Of a DNA stretch of 64,000 bases, positions 18,969-26,910 are shown in pieces; the stretch's first letter is position 1, and every line of letters begins with the position of its first letter. A program made the position numbers and the translations under genes. Under the pieces are notes generated by a model. That model searched no databases. It saw nothing but the letters and a program-made list of their open reading frames with translations, and was not told where the DNA came from. Location of the stretch: positions 983,001 to 1,047,000 of the forward strand of contig NZ_CP113783.1 of the NCBI RefSeq assembly GCF_029542205.1, read 5' to 3'. The DNA comes from Pseudoxanthomonas sp. SE1 (GTDB taxonomy: Bacteria; Pseudomonadota; Gammaproteobacteria; Xanthomonadales; Xanthomonadaceae).

Positions 18969-20612
18969 TCAGTACACGTCGCGTCGGTAGCGGCCGTCAC
19001 CGCGCAGTTGCTCGACCCTGTCGTCGCCGAGTATCCGGCGCAGCGCGGCGTCCACGTCCGGCGCCATGCCCGCCAGGCTGCCGCACACGTACAGGGCGGC
19101 ACCTTCGTCGACCCACTGGCGAAGGCGCTCGGCCTGCGCCAGCAGGGCGTGCTGGACATACCGGTGTCCGCCTTCATCGCGGGAGAAGGCCAGGTCGAGG
19201 TGTTCGAGCGCACCTTGTGAACGCCATGCCATGAGTTCGTCGGCATGGAACAAGTCGCGGGTTCGCTGGCGTTCGCCGAACAGCAACCAGTTCCGGCTCG
19301 CTCCCGCCCGCATCCGTGCCTTCACGTGCGCGCGCAATCCCGCCAGCCCCGTGCCGTTGCCTATCAGCACCATCGGCACCCGCGCTGCAGGGGGATGGAA
19401 GTTGGGATTTTTCCGGATGCGCAGCGCGATCGTTTCGCCAGGTCGGGCATGCCGGCACAGCCATCCGCTACCGAGTCCGGGCGTACCGTCCGCGCGCTGC
19501 ATCAGGCGAACCAGCAGGTGCAGCGCGCCATCTTCGGGTATCGACGCGATGGAGTACTCGCGATGCGGCAGCGGCACGCAGCCGTCAACGAACGCCTGCG
19601 GGTCAACAAGCAGGGGCGCTCCGGCCGTTGAGGGCCACTGGCTGCCTGCGAGTGCGTCGGCCAGCGTCACCCGGTCGCCCTGCCAGTCCACGACCGCATC
19701 GCCCTGCAGGCCGTAGGCAAGCAGGAGAGCCTCAACATCGGCGACGGCGTGTCGTGGACCGATCTCGGCAATGTCGCCGGCGGTCCATGCCGGCATCGTG
19801 CCCTCAACGGGCTCCAGCGAAAGATGGAATACGGGGCCGCCGAGGCTTCCGGGATTCAATTCGATGCGCTCGCGCAGTCGCCAGGATTCGTAGCGTGGCG
19901 TCGACCAGTCGGGCATGTCGGCGCCATTGCCGAGCTGGCCGATGTGGTGCTGCCAATGACGCAGCGCGCTGTCGTCGGCGTTGTCCACCTCGACGATGTC
20001 GAACAGTGGTTGCGCACCGTGGCGGCGCAGCCAGTCGTCCAGTTGATGGCCGAAAGCGCAGAAGTGCGCATACTCACGATCGCCCAGCGCAAGCACCGCG
20101 TACTGCAAGCCTGCCAGCGAAAGCGATTGCGGCATCACCCGACGCACGAAGCCCAGGGCGGGGTCCGGCGGATCGCCTTCACCGGTCGTACTGACCACGA
20201 AGACCGCGCGGGTCATGCTCTTCAGCCTGACCGCATCCAGGTGCTCGAGTCCCGCGCGTTGCACGGCCACGCCGCTGTGGCGGAGCGAGGCGGCGGTCAG
20301 GTCGGCCACTTCCAGCGCGAAGCCTGTCTGACTGGCATGCACGACCCACACCGCATCCTGCACGGCCTGCGCGCTGGGCTGGGCGTCGCGCAGGCGCATG
20401 CGGGCGCGTTGCAGGAACCAGGCCGTCAATCCCGCGTACGCAAGCAGCGCTGCCGCAGCGGCATATCCGCGTGCCGCCGATGGCGTGGCCAACCACCAGT
20501 CGCCCTCGTGCAGGCGTGCGAACAGCCACGCGCATGCGGCCAGCAGCAGGATCGCGACCGTGTTGCCCAGCAGTGGAGCGATTCCGCGCGAGGGAGCAGG
20601 AGACGCGCTCAT
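18969..20612 (-). CDS. membrane-anchored flavodoxin/NAD(P)H oxidoreductase
   Basis: A 547-residue flavoprotein built like the reductase half of sulfite reductase or cytochrome P450 reductase. Two N-terminal transmembrane helices (about residues 17-33 and 46-63) are followed by a flavodoxin-like FMN domain (HASQTGFALEVADL, then VVSTTGEGDPPD and LALGDREYAHFC), an FAD-binding beta-barrel (HREYSIASIPEDG) and a nicotinamide-binding domain (MVLIGNGTGLAGLRAH, ALYVCGSLAGMAPDVDAAL). It should take electrons from NAD(P)H in the cytoplasm and pass them to a membrane partner. I start at the ATG that overlaps the apbE stop (ATGA). It is the last gene of the iron-linked cluster; its likely acceptor is the PepSY protein at 23116. 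Confidence 0.9.
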   Translation of the reverse strand: MSASPAPSRGIAPLLGNTVAILLLAACAWLFARLHEGDWWLATPSAARGYAAAAALLAYAGLTAWFLQRARMRLRDAQPSAQAVQDAVWVVHASQTGFALEVADLTAASLRHSGVAVQRAGLEHLDAVRLKSMTRAVFVVSTTGEGDPPDPALGFVRRVMPQSLSLAGLQYAVLALGDREYAHFCAFGHQLDDWLRRHGAQPLFDIVEVDNADDSALRHWQHHIGQLGNGADMPDWSTPRYESWRLRERIELNPGSLGGPVFHLSLEPVEGTMPAWTAGDIAEIGPRHAVADVEALLLAYGLQGDAVVDWQGDRVTLADALAGSQWPSTAGAPLLVDPQAFVDGCVPLPHREYSIASIPEDGALHLLVRLMQRADGTPGLGSGWLCRHARPGETIALRIRKNPNFHPPAARVPMVLIGNGTGLAGLRAHVKARMRAGASRNWLLFGERQRTRDLFHADELMAWRSQGALEHLDLAFSRDEGGHRYVQHALLAQAERLRQWVDEGAALYVCGSLAGMAPDVDAALRRILGDDRVEQLRGDGRYRRDVY

Positions 20613-21601
20613 GCCGCGAGGTGCCGCTCGAACGCAGGCGTCTTCGCTTCCTGCAGGCCTTGCGCGGAGCGTTGCAGGAAGCGCGCTGCCAATCCGTGGC
20701 GCGCTGCGAATGCCCGGCCAGCGGTTGCCCCCATCACGGTCAACGCGGTCGCCCACGCATCGGCTCGCATGGCATCGGTCGCGACTACGGTGACCGCTGC
20801 TGCGGCATCGGTCACCGGTTCGCCACTGCGCGGATCGATGGTGTGCGAGTAGCGGCGACCTTCATGCGCATAGGCATGCCAGCGGTCACCTGAGGTCGCG
20901 ACCGCCACGCCATCGAGGGTGAGCACACGCGGCTCCAGGCCCTCGCTGTCCGCTTCTTCATCCGGCGACGACTCCACCAGCACGCGCCAGGGCTGGCCGT
21001 CCAACTTGCGACCATAGCCGTACAGCTCGCCGCCGACTTCGACCAGCGCGCTGTCGATGCCGCGATGGCGCAGCAGCGCGGCGACGACATCCACGCCGTA
21101 GCCCTTGGCGATGGCCGACAGATCGAGCATGAGGCCGCCGGGCTGCCTGATGCGGCGTTGGTCGGCATCGAAGCGGAGATGCTGCCAGCCAACGCGCGCG
21201 CGCGCCGCGACGAGATCGGCCGGCGTCGGACGTCCGCGGGCGCCGGCATGCGCGCCAAAACCCCACGCGGCCACCAGGGGCGACACAGTCGGATCGAAAG
21301 CGCCCTCGCTGGCGGCCGCGATCTCGAGCGCTGCCGTCAGCACGTGCAGGACGTCGTCCTGCAACGCGAACCATTCTCCCGCCATGCCGCGGCCGAAGCG
21401 CATGATGTCCGTATCCGCATGCCACGTGCTCATCTGTGCCACGACCTGATCCAGGCGCGCCTGCACCGCGTCGTGCAGTGTGTGGAGATCGAGGCGCGTC
21501 TCGCTGACGCATTGCACGGACCAGGTGGTGCCCATGGTCTGTCCGTGCACGGCCTGCACGGGCGATGGAGGCGCGGAGAGCGGGGAGAGGGAAACGTTCA
21601 T
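20609..21601 (-). CDS. apbE: FAD:protein FMN transferase ApbE
   Basis: An enzyme that splits FAD and attaches FMN covalently to a threonine or serine of a target protein. The 330-residue product has the family motifs GQTMGTTWSVQ near the start, DPTVSPLVAAWGFG, LMLDLSAIAKGYGVDVVA, ALVEVGGELYGYG, RRYSHTIDPRSGEPV and the metal-binding DAMRADAWATAL. I start at the ATG at 21599-21601, after the upstream stop. No signal peptide or lipobox precedes the domain, whereas many ApbE proteins are periplasmic lipoproteins; this copy may therefore act in the cytoplasm or be misstarted. Its probable target is within this cluster: see the DUF2271 protein. Confidence 0.93.
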   Translation of the reverse strand: MNVSLSPLSAPPSPVQAVHGQTMGTTWSVQCVSETRLDLHTLHDAVQARLDQVVAQMSTWHADTDIMRFGRGMAGEWFALQDDVLHVLTAALEIAAASEGAFDPTVSPLVAAWGFGAHAGARGRPTPADLVAARARVGWQHLRFDADQRRIRQPGGLMLDLSAIAKGYGVDVVAALLRHRGIDSALVEVGGELYGYGRKLDGQPWRVLVESSPDEEADSEGLEPRVLTLDGVAVATSGDRWHAYAHEGRRYSHTIDPRSGEPVTDAAAAVTVVATDAMRADAWATALTVMGATAGRAFAARHGLAARFLQRSAQGLQEAKTPAFERHLAA

Positions 21602-21610
21602 TCGGATACG

Positions 21611-21636
21611 CGCCGCCGGATGCCTGTCCGGCGGCG
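21611..21636 (-). terminator. intercistronic hairpin between the DUF4198 and apbE genes
   Basis: A 10-bp perfect G+C stem (21611-21620 with 21627-21636) and a 6-nt loop in the 44-bp gap between two cotranscribed genes. Without a T tract it is more likely to slow decay or attenuate transcription than to terminate it fully. Confidence 0.5.
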
Positions 21637-21645
21637 CCATGCGCA

Positions 21646-22461
21646 TTACTGCGGCAGCACTTCGAGCGTGGCCACGTAGGTCAGGCGACGCTGCCGGGCC
21701 TGCGGTACCGACGTCCTGTCATCTTGCGTACCGGTTTCGAGCCAGTACATGCCGGCTTCCGGCCAGGTCACGCTGAACTCGCCGCGGGCGTCGGTGGTGA
21801 CCTTGATCTCTTCCTGCGCGTTGCGGTAACGCGTGCCGCCGCGCGTGATCTCGAATTCCAGGCCGGCCGCGGGCTTGCCGTCGACCAGCATGCGGAACGT
21901 GGCGGCTTCACCTGCGAACAGGTCGTTCGGGTGGGTCACCGGCACCAGTTCGATCCCTTCCCCCGTGCTCTTCAGCGCGGTGTCGTTCGGCGCCCCATTG
22001 GTCACGAACGTTTCGATGCGTCCGATCGACTGCGATACCTGCAGGTTCTTGGCGTCCTTCGGTACCTTGGTCGCCAGGTCTTCGGGCTTCGCGCCTCGCA
22101 GGCCACCCGGCTTTCCGTCGGCGCCCTCCCAGCGAACCATCAGGTTCTTGTTGACCGTGGCGATGCGGTAGGTGCCCTGCTGTTTCAGCTCGATATCGAA
22201 CACCGTGCGGTACTTGCCCGTGGCGAGGTTCTGCGCCCCGGCGGTGGACCCATCCGGCGCGGTGATGACCAGGCCTTCGGTGCGCAGCGGCACGTGGTTG
22301 AAGTAGAACAGGTCGTTGGACACCGCGGCGTCCACCGTGATCCAGGGGTTGGTGCCGGCGATGACGGTCTGCGACGGCTGCAGCCACGCCTTGTGCGCCA
22401 GCGCGGAGAACGGCGTCGTTACGGCGAGCGAGAGGGCGAGGATCAGGGCGTTGCGTTTCAT
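21646..22461 (-). CDS. DUF4198 exported protein
   Basis: A 271-residue periplasmic protein with a clear signal peptide ([22 protein letters not shown]) and a mature start [14 protein letters not shown]. It matches DUF4198, a family of immunoglobulin-like proteins with a histidine at the mature N-terminus, often found near metal-transport genes. A GGAG lies 5 bases before the ATG at 22461; a longer in-frame start at 22521 has no such support. A second domain from about residue 190 ([33 protein letters not shown]) resembles a carboxypeptidase-regulatory fold. I infer it helps bind or present metal in the iron-reduction cluster. No enzymatic residue pattern is evident. Confidence 0.85.
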   Translation of the reverse strand: MKRNALILALSLAVTTPFSALAHKAWLQPSQTVIAGTNPWITVDAAVSNDLFYFNHVPLRTEGLVITAPDGSTAGAQNLATGKYRTVFDIELKQQGTYRIATVNKNLMVRWEGADGKPGGLRGAKPEDLATKVPKDAKNLQVSQSIGRIETFVTNGAPNDTALKSTGEGIELVPVTHPNDLFAGEAATFRMLVDGKPAAGLEFEITRGGTRYRNAQEEIKVTTDARGEFSVTWPEAGMYWLETGTQDDRTSVPQARQRRLTYVATLEVLPQ

Positions 22462-22492
22462 TGGAATCTCCAGCGATGTGGGATGGGGGTGC

Positions 22493-22552
22493 AGGAGGGG
22501 CTTCAGTTCCGATCGCTTCACGCGGAAAGCGATCAGGACTGAAGCCCCTCCT
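22493..22552. repeat. long inverted repeat between the DUF2271 and DUF4198 genes
   Basis: Two 26-nt arms (22493-22518 and 22527-22552) pair almost perfectly, with an 8-nt loop. The core AGGGGCTTCAGT resembles the head-palindrome layout of REP elements. It separates two cotranscribed genes and could act as an attenuator or an RNase-protecting structure. Confidence 0.75.
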
Positions 22553-22559
22553 CTGCAGG

Positions 22560-23090
22560 TCAGGGCTTGACGGTGAGCGTGACGGCGCCCAGTTCGGTGG
22601 CGCCCTGCGCCTTGCCCGACTGCGGTGCGCCCTTGGCGGGCCAGGTGAAGGGGATCTTGAGCAGCTCACGGCCGCCGACTTCGCGCGCGGCTTCGACGAC
22701 CAGCGTGTACTGGCCGGGTGCCAGCTTGGCCAGGTGCTGCTTGTCGCTGAAGCTCAAGGCGTGCTTGCCGACCGGTTTGGTGGGCCCCGTCACGCCATCC
22801 ACCGGCACCTTCAGCGCGCGGCCGGACTTGCGCCACCACTGGCGCATGTCCGGCAGCCACTTGGTGCCATGACCTTCAGAGTTGCTGGTCTGCTGGTACC
22901 AGACGGAGAGGTTGGCGGCGACCTTCTGGTCCGCGCCTTCGATCCACACGGCGACGTAAGGACGGTGGTACTCGGCCACGTTGAGTTTCGGGATCTCGAC
23001 ATTGACGTCGAGCGTGGCGGCGTAGGCCGGCGTGGCCAGCAGGCCGCTGAGCGCGATGGTCAGCGTGGTGTAGACGGCGATCTTCGACAT
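22560..23090 (-). CDS. DUF2271 exported protein with possible FMN-attachment motif
   Basis: A 176-residue periplasmic protein: signal peptide to about residue 24 (cleavage AYA|ATL) and a DUF2271 domain ([68 protein letters not shown]). The fold is probably an immunoglobulin-like sandwich. Residues 98-104 read DGVTGPT, close to the ApbE flavinylation consensus D-x-x-[ST]-G-A-[ST], with Pro in place of Ala; Thr104 would be the FMN-bearing residue. An apbE gene lies two genes downstream. This makes it the best candidate for a covalently flavinylated electron carrier between the PepSY membrane protein and iron. The flavinylation itself is inference. Confidence 0.85.
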   Translation of the reverse strand: MSKIAVYTTLTIALSGLLATPAYAATLDVNVEIPKLNVAEYHRPYVAVWIEGADQKVAANLSVWYQQTSNSEGHGTKWLPDMRQWWRKSGRALKVPVDGVTGPTKPVGKHALSFSDKQHLAKLAPGQYTLVVEAAREVGGRELLKIPFTWPAKGAPQSGKAQGATELGAVTLTVKP

Positions 23091-23115
23091 GCGGGGTTCC
23101 GGGTAGGGGAAAGGG

Positions 23116-23751
23116 TCAATGGATGAAGAGCAGCGCGATCAGCAGCGGCACCAGCAGGCCCAGGCCCACCATCGGCCACGTCATGCGGCGCTGCCGGCCA
23201 TGCAGGTAGAGCAGGAACAGGCCGGTGATGCAGAACACCAGGCAGGCCACCGCGAAGATGTCCAGGAACCATCCCCACGCCGGCCCGGCATTGCGACCCT
23301 TGTGCAGGTCGTTGAAGTAGGAGATCCAGCCGCGGCTGGTCCGTTCGTACTCGACGGCTCCGGTTTCGCGGTCGATGCTGAGCCATGCATCGGTCCCCGG
23401 GCCCGGCATCGAGAGATACAGCTCCATGTCGGACCATTCCGCGGGTCGCGTGCCGATCGATATCGACAGCTCCTGCTCCAGCCAACCGCCAACGGCCGCA
23501 GGCAGCGGTGCATTGCCTTCCTGCCGGGCGCCCAGGGTGGCGAGGACGGGTGCAGGAAGGGTGGCGGTAAGGTTGGTGACCTGGGGCGTGGCTTCGATCT
23601 TCGCGGCGTGGTTCAGCGTGATCCCCGTGATCGCGAACAGCAGCATGCCGATCAGGCACACCGCCGAACTGATCCAGTGCCACTGGTGCAACGTGCGCAG
23701 CCAGAAGCCACGGCGTTGTTGCTGGAGGGCTGGGGAAGCGGGAGGGGACAA
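23116..23751 (-). CDS. PepSY-associated transmembrane protein, probable haem-binding electron carrier
   Basis: A 211-residue inner-membrane protein. Helices lie at about residues 26-47, 160-183 and 193-211, with a periplasmic PepSY-type domain between the first two (GAPLPAAVG region to [34 protein letters not shown]). Histidines H22, H25, H48, H150 and H184 sit at or near the membrane faces, the placement used for haem b in PepSY reductases such as FoxB-like proteins. The only start in this frame is a TTG at 23749-23751 without a good ribosome binding site. A Fur-like box lies 42 bp upstream. It heads the sub-operon PepSY-DUF2271-DUF4198-apbE-flavoreductase, fitting a role in ferric reduction. 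Confidence 0.85.
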   Translation of the reverse strand: MSPPASPALQQQRRGFWLRTLHQWHWISSAVCLIGMLLFAITGITLNHAAKIEATPQVTNLTATLPAPVLATLGARQEGNAPLPAAVGGWLEQELSISIGTRPAEWSDMELYLSMPGPGTDAWLSIDRETGAVEYERTSRGWISYFNDLHKGRNAGPAWGWFLDIFAVACLVFCITGLFLLYLHGRQRRMTWPMVGLGLLVPLLIALLFIH

Positions 23752-23792
23752 CGGCAGTCTCGGCGCAGGTTGAGGCGGGTCGTCATTACAGC

Positions 23793-23811
23793 ATAGATGA
23801 GAATGGCTCTC
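23793..23811 (-). promoter_or_regulatory. possible Fur box before the PepSY operon
   Basis: ATAGATGAGAATGGCTCTC matches 10 of 19 positions of the Fur consensus and has the inverted GAGA/TCTC core seen in many Fur sites. It lies 42-60 bp upstream of the leftward PepSY gene. Confidence 0.4.
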
Positions 23812-23818
23812 AATTGAG

Positions 23819-23852
23819 GTGCGTCCCCCTCCCGCGTGGAGAGGGGGCGCAC
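23819..23852 (-). terminator. terminator hairpin after the first TonB receptor gene
   Basis: A 12-bp stem with one bulge (23819-23831 with 23841-23852) just 7 bp beyond the receptor stop codon on the minus strand. It separates the receptor from the PepSY operon, so the latter probably also has its own promoter near the Fur-like box. Confidence 0.65.
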
Positions 23853-23859
23853 TTCAGCG

Positions 23860-26241
23860 TCAGAAGCTGACGTTGAGGCTCAGCCACAGGTTCCGCGACT
23901 TGTCCTTATTGTTGTAGTCGTCCAGGTACGACACCTCGTTGGAGGTGTAAATGCCGTCGTTGTCGAGGTCGCTGAAGACCGTCTGGAAGGTGGTGAAGTC
24001 CTCGTCGAGCAGGTTGTTGATGCGGCCCGATACCGAGACGTGGTCGTTGAAGCGGTACTGCGCGCCCAGATGGAGCACGGTGTAGTCCTGGTAGTCGCGG
24101 CGCACGCCATTGAGGGTGTCGCGATAGCGCTTGGATCGGGCTTCCGCCAGCAGCTGCAGGCTGAAATTCGCGGTCGCCTGCCAGTTCAGGCTGGTGTTCG
24201 CCATGTGCCGGGCGGTATTGGTCAGCGGAAGACCCTTCTGCGCACCACTCAGCTGCTCGCTGTCGGTAAAGGTGTAGTTGGCACGCAGCGACACGGTCTC
24301 CGTGATGCCCCAGCGCCCGGCGATCTCCACGCCCTGGATGCGTACTTCATCGATGTTGATGTTCTGCGCATACGTCGTATAGCCCAACAGCGCGTAGTCA
24401 CCGAGGTTGGCGCAGGGGCGCGTGCCGCCCGTCTGCTCGCAGCTCTGGCTGCTCTCGCCGCGCGCGATCTTGTCGTCGAAGTCGTTGCGGAAGACGGTGA
24501 CGTTGAAGTTGTGCGCGTCGTCCGGCGAGGTCCAGTACAGCGCGATCTCGCCGTTGACGCTGGTCTCGGGCTGCAGGTCCGGGTTGCCGACGAAGGGCGT
24601 GGTGCCCTGGCCGCCGAAGCCGGTGATGCCGTCGTACAGGTCGGTGGTCTTGGGTGTCTTGAAGCCGGTGCTGACGCCACCCTTCAGCGTCCATGCTTCG
24701 CTGATATCCCACACGGCATAGGCGCGCGGACTGAGTTGGCTGCCGAACACGCTGTGGTCGTCATGGCGCAGCCCCAGCGTGATGGTCAGCGCATCGAGCG
24801 GATTCCAGTTGTCCTCGGCGAACAGCGACCACATCTTGTGCTCCTGCACGGTACCGCCGCCATCGCCGCCGCCTTCCATGCCGAAGACGCCGTCTTCCAG
24901 TTCGCCGTCGATCAGCTGGCCGCCCACGACGAAGCGATGGGTATCGCCGACGGCGAAATCCAGCTTCGCATCCAGCGTGTACTGGCTGCTCTCCATGGTG
25001 CGCTTGGGGCGCGGCAGGAAGGTGTCGATGGCCAACTGCTGGCGCTGCGCGCGGGTCTGTCCGGCATAGGGACCCGTGGCGCAGGTCGCCGCGTTGTTGC
25101 AATAGATGTCCCGATGCAGCAGTCGCTCGGCCACCGTGAAGGGCAGCGTGCGGCCGTGATTGCCGGTGTCGATATGCGCCAGCGACACGAAGCTGGTGCC
25201 GAACGCCCACTGGCCGTTGTGCGTGATCGACCACTGGTCGCGGGTGAACTCCTGGTCGGCGGCATAACCGACCTGCGGCGCCGCGCGCCAGATGCCCGCC
25301 AGGCCGTCCACGGTGCCCAGCGGATAGGTTTCGGTGCCGAGGTTGTTGATGTACGGCGTGTTGTCGTACACATGTTCGGAGGTGTCGTAGTCGAACATGA
25401 CGCTCTGGTTGTCCGTCGGCGTCCAGCTCAGGGTCACGCCCGCGCTCTTGTTGGTGTTGTCCACCGTCTTGCCACCACCGCCGAAGCCCAGCGAGCGCTC
25501 GAAGATGGTGCCATCCGGCGCGGTGATCGCTTCATATTCGGGCGTCGACGCATTGCGCTCGTACCAGGAGCCGCGAACACCCAGGCCCAGGCGATCCTTC
25601 ACCAGTGGTCCCATCAGGGCGAAGTCGAACGTGCTGTCGCTGCCGAAATCGCTGTTCTCCTGGATGCCGTGGCCCAGCGTGGCCGACCCGCGCCAGCGAT
25701 CGGACACCTTGCGGGTGATGATGTTGATCACGCCACCCAGCGCGTCGGCGCCATACAGCGTCGATGCGGGGCCGCGGATGACTTCGATGCGCTGGACCAT
25801 GTCCAGCGGCGGAATGTGGTTGAACTGGTTGCCGCCGAACGAGTTCGGGTAGATGTCGCCGTGGTTGTTCTGGCGCTTGCCGTCGATGAGGATCAGCGTG
25901 TAATCCGGCCCCATGCCGCGGATGCTGATCGTCTTCTGCCCGGTCTTGTCCGAGGTTTCGCCGACATCCACGCCCTCCAGGTCGCGCACCGCATCGATCA
26001 GCGTGATGTAAGGGCGCTGCCGCAACTCCTCCGCCGTGATCACGCTGATGCTGGCGGGCGCATCGGTGATCTTCTGTTCAAAGCCCGAGGCGGTGACCAC
26101 GACGGTATCGAGATCGGTGGCATCCGCCGCGCCGTCCGGCGCAGGCTGTGCGAGCACGGGAGCGGAGGCCAGGGCGAGAAGGGCAACGGCAAGGCGATTG
26201 CGGCGCAGCGGCGCCTGCAGGGAGCTGCAAGAAGGATTCAT
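23860..26241 (-). CDS. TonB-dependent outer-membrane receptor (catecholate-siderophore type)
   Basis: A 793-residue outer-membrane protein. After a signal peptide (APVLAQ) comes a TonB box-like DTVVVTAS (about residue 43), a plug domain (GFEQKITDAPASISVITAEEL, RGMGPDYTLILIDGKRQNN, VQRIEVIRGPASTLYGADALGGVINIIT) and a 22-strand barrel ending LWLSLNVSF with the terminal aromatic needed for assembly. The plug segment RGMGPDYTLILIDGKR resembles FepA/IroN-type receptors for ferric catecholates. The substrate is inferred only by family. The start at 26241 follows the conserved mature region; no clear Shine-Dalgarno is seen. A small exported protein gene precedes it, with a Fur box before that. Confidence 0.93.
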   Translation of the reverse strand: MNPSCSSLQAPLRRNRLAVALLALASAPVLAQPAPDGAADATDLDTVVVTASGFEQKITDAPASISVITAEELRQRPYITLIDAVRDLEGVDVGETSDKTGQKTISIRGMGPDYTLILIDGKRQNNHGDIYPNSFGGNQFNHIPPLDMVQRIEVIRGPASTLYGADALGGVINIITRKVSDRWRGSATLGHGIQENSDFGSDSTFDFALMGPLVKDRLGLGVRGSWYERNASTPEYEAITAPDGTIFERSLGFGGGGKTVDNTNKSAGVTLSWTPTDNQSVMFDYDTSEHVYDNTPYINNLGTETYPLGTVDGLAGIWRAAPQVGYAADQEFTRDQWSITHNGQWAFGTSFVSLAHIDTGNHGRTLPFTVAERLLHRDIYCNNAATCATGPYAGQTRAQRQQLAIDTFLPRPKRTMESSQYTLDAKLDFAVGDTHRFVVGGQLIDGELEDGVFGMEGGGDGGGTVQEHKMWSLFAEDNWNPLDALTITLGLRHDDHSVFGSQLSPRAYAVWDISEAWTLKGGVSTGFKTPKTTDLYDGITGFGGQGTTPFVGNPDLQPETSVNGEIALYWTSPDDAHNFNVTVFRNDFDDKIARGESSQSCEQTGGTRPCANLGDYALLGYTTYAQNINIDEVRIQGVEIAGRWGITETVSLRANYTFTDSEQLSGAQKGLPLTNTARHMANTSLNWQATANFSLQLLAEARSKRYRDTLNGVRRDYQDYTVLHLGAQYRFNDHVSVSGRINNLLDEDFTTFQTVFSDLDNDGIYTSNEVSYLDDYNNKDKSRNLWLSLNVSF

Positions 26242-26350
26242 GGCATTTGTCGAAGTGGGGAAGGAGGGCTTGGCGCACACGCGCACAGGCGCTGACGCCG
26301 GAGGACGCAGGAAGGGTCCGGACGGCCGTGTCTGGCACGAACCAGGGGCG

Positions 26351-26803
26351 TCAGGCAGCGTGCGGCGGAGCTTGGCCCGGATGCAGGCGCAGGGCAGGAT
26401 CGGTGCGATGGGCGTGCACGGAATCCGCCGGAGAGGAGCGACGTGCGAAGTCGTCACCCGATGGGACGGCGTCGCCATCGCCGTGACCGAAGACCAGCGA
26501 CGCACGCGCGTGCAACGCCCGCAGCGTGCAAACCTGCAGTGCCGCCAGCCGTGGCTTCTTCAGGTGCAATCCGCGATGGCGCACCTCGCGGGGCGGGTCG
26601 CCCCGGTGCGCGTCGGCCATCGCCCACGATGGGGCCGTGGCGCGGGTGGTCGCCGTTTCGACAGGCGTCGTGTGGGCGGCGGCGGAGCCGATGGCCACGC
26701 AGAGCATCATCAGGGCCAGGAGCACCGACAGCCAACGCCATGACGACGCGCGATGGCGTGGTGCGCAGGTCTGGCGGGCAGTGACTGGCAAGGCGTGGAT
26801 CAA
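26351..26803 (-). CDS. small exported protein preceding the TonB receptor
   Basis: A 150-residue frame with an N-terminal basic region, a hydrophobic helix (RWLSVLLALMMLCVAIGSAAA, about residues 23-43) and a histidine-rich remainder (HRGLHLKK, FGHGDGD, SVHAHRTDPALRLH). The only start in frame is a TTG, which lowers confidence. It sits between a Fur-like box and the receptor gene on the same strand. A similar arrangement occurs at 30058-30429, so a small secreted or membrane-anchored partner of TonB receptors is possible; the histidines hint at metal binding. I do not recognise the family. Confidence 0.45.
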   Translation of the reverse strand: MIHALPVTARQTCAPRHRASSWRWLSVLLALMMLCVAIGSAAAHTTPVETATTRATAPSWAMADAHRGDPPREVRHRGLHLKKPRLAALQVCTLRALHARASLVFGHGDGDAVPSGDDFARRSSPADSVHAHRTDPALRLHPGQAPPHAA

Positions 26804-26851
26804 GCGTTTCCCCGACGATGCGCCGTAGGCGGTGCATCAAGCGGGGTCATC

Positions 26852-26870
26852 TTAAATGAGAATACTTATC
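26852..26870 (-). promoter_or_regulatory. Fur box before the first receptor operon
   Basis: TTAAATGAGAATACTTATC matches 13 of 19 positions of the Fur consensus and stands out as an AT-rich patch in G+C-rich DNA. It lies about 50 bp upstream of the leftward small-protein and receptor genes, so iron-replete repression of this operon is expected. Confidence 0.7.
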
Positions 26871-26875
26871 AAATG

Positions 26876-26898
26876 CAAACAAGGATGAATCTTGTTTG
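26876..26898 (-). terminator. AT-rich hairpin after piuC
   Basis: Perfect 8-bp arms (CAAACAAG and CTTGTTTG) with a 7-nt loop, 13 bp past the piuC stop on the minus strand. A weak terminator is likely. It lies next to the Fur box for the following operon. Confidence 0.45.
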
Positions 26899-26910
26899 TG
26901 GTTGATGGGC

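Noticed and set aside
23836..26295. 819-residue plus-strand frame opposite the TonB receptor
   Set aside because: Shadow frame with Val/Ala/Arg/Gly bias; the receptor on the minus strand has complete plug and barrel features.
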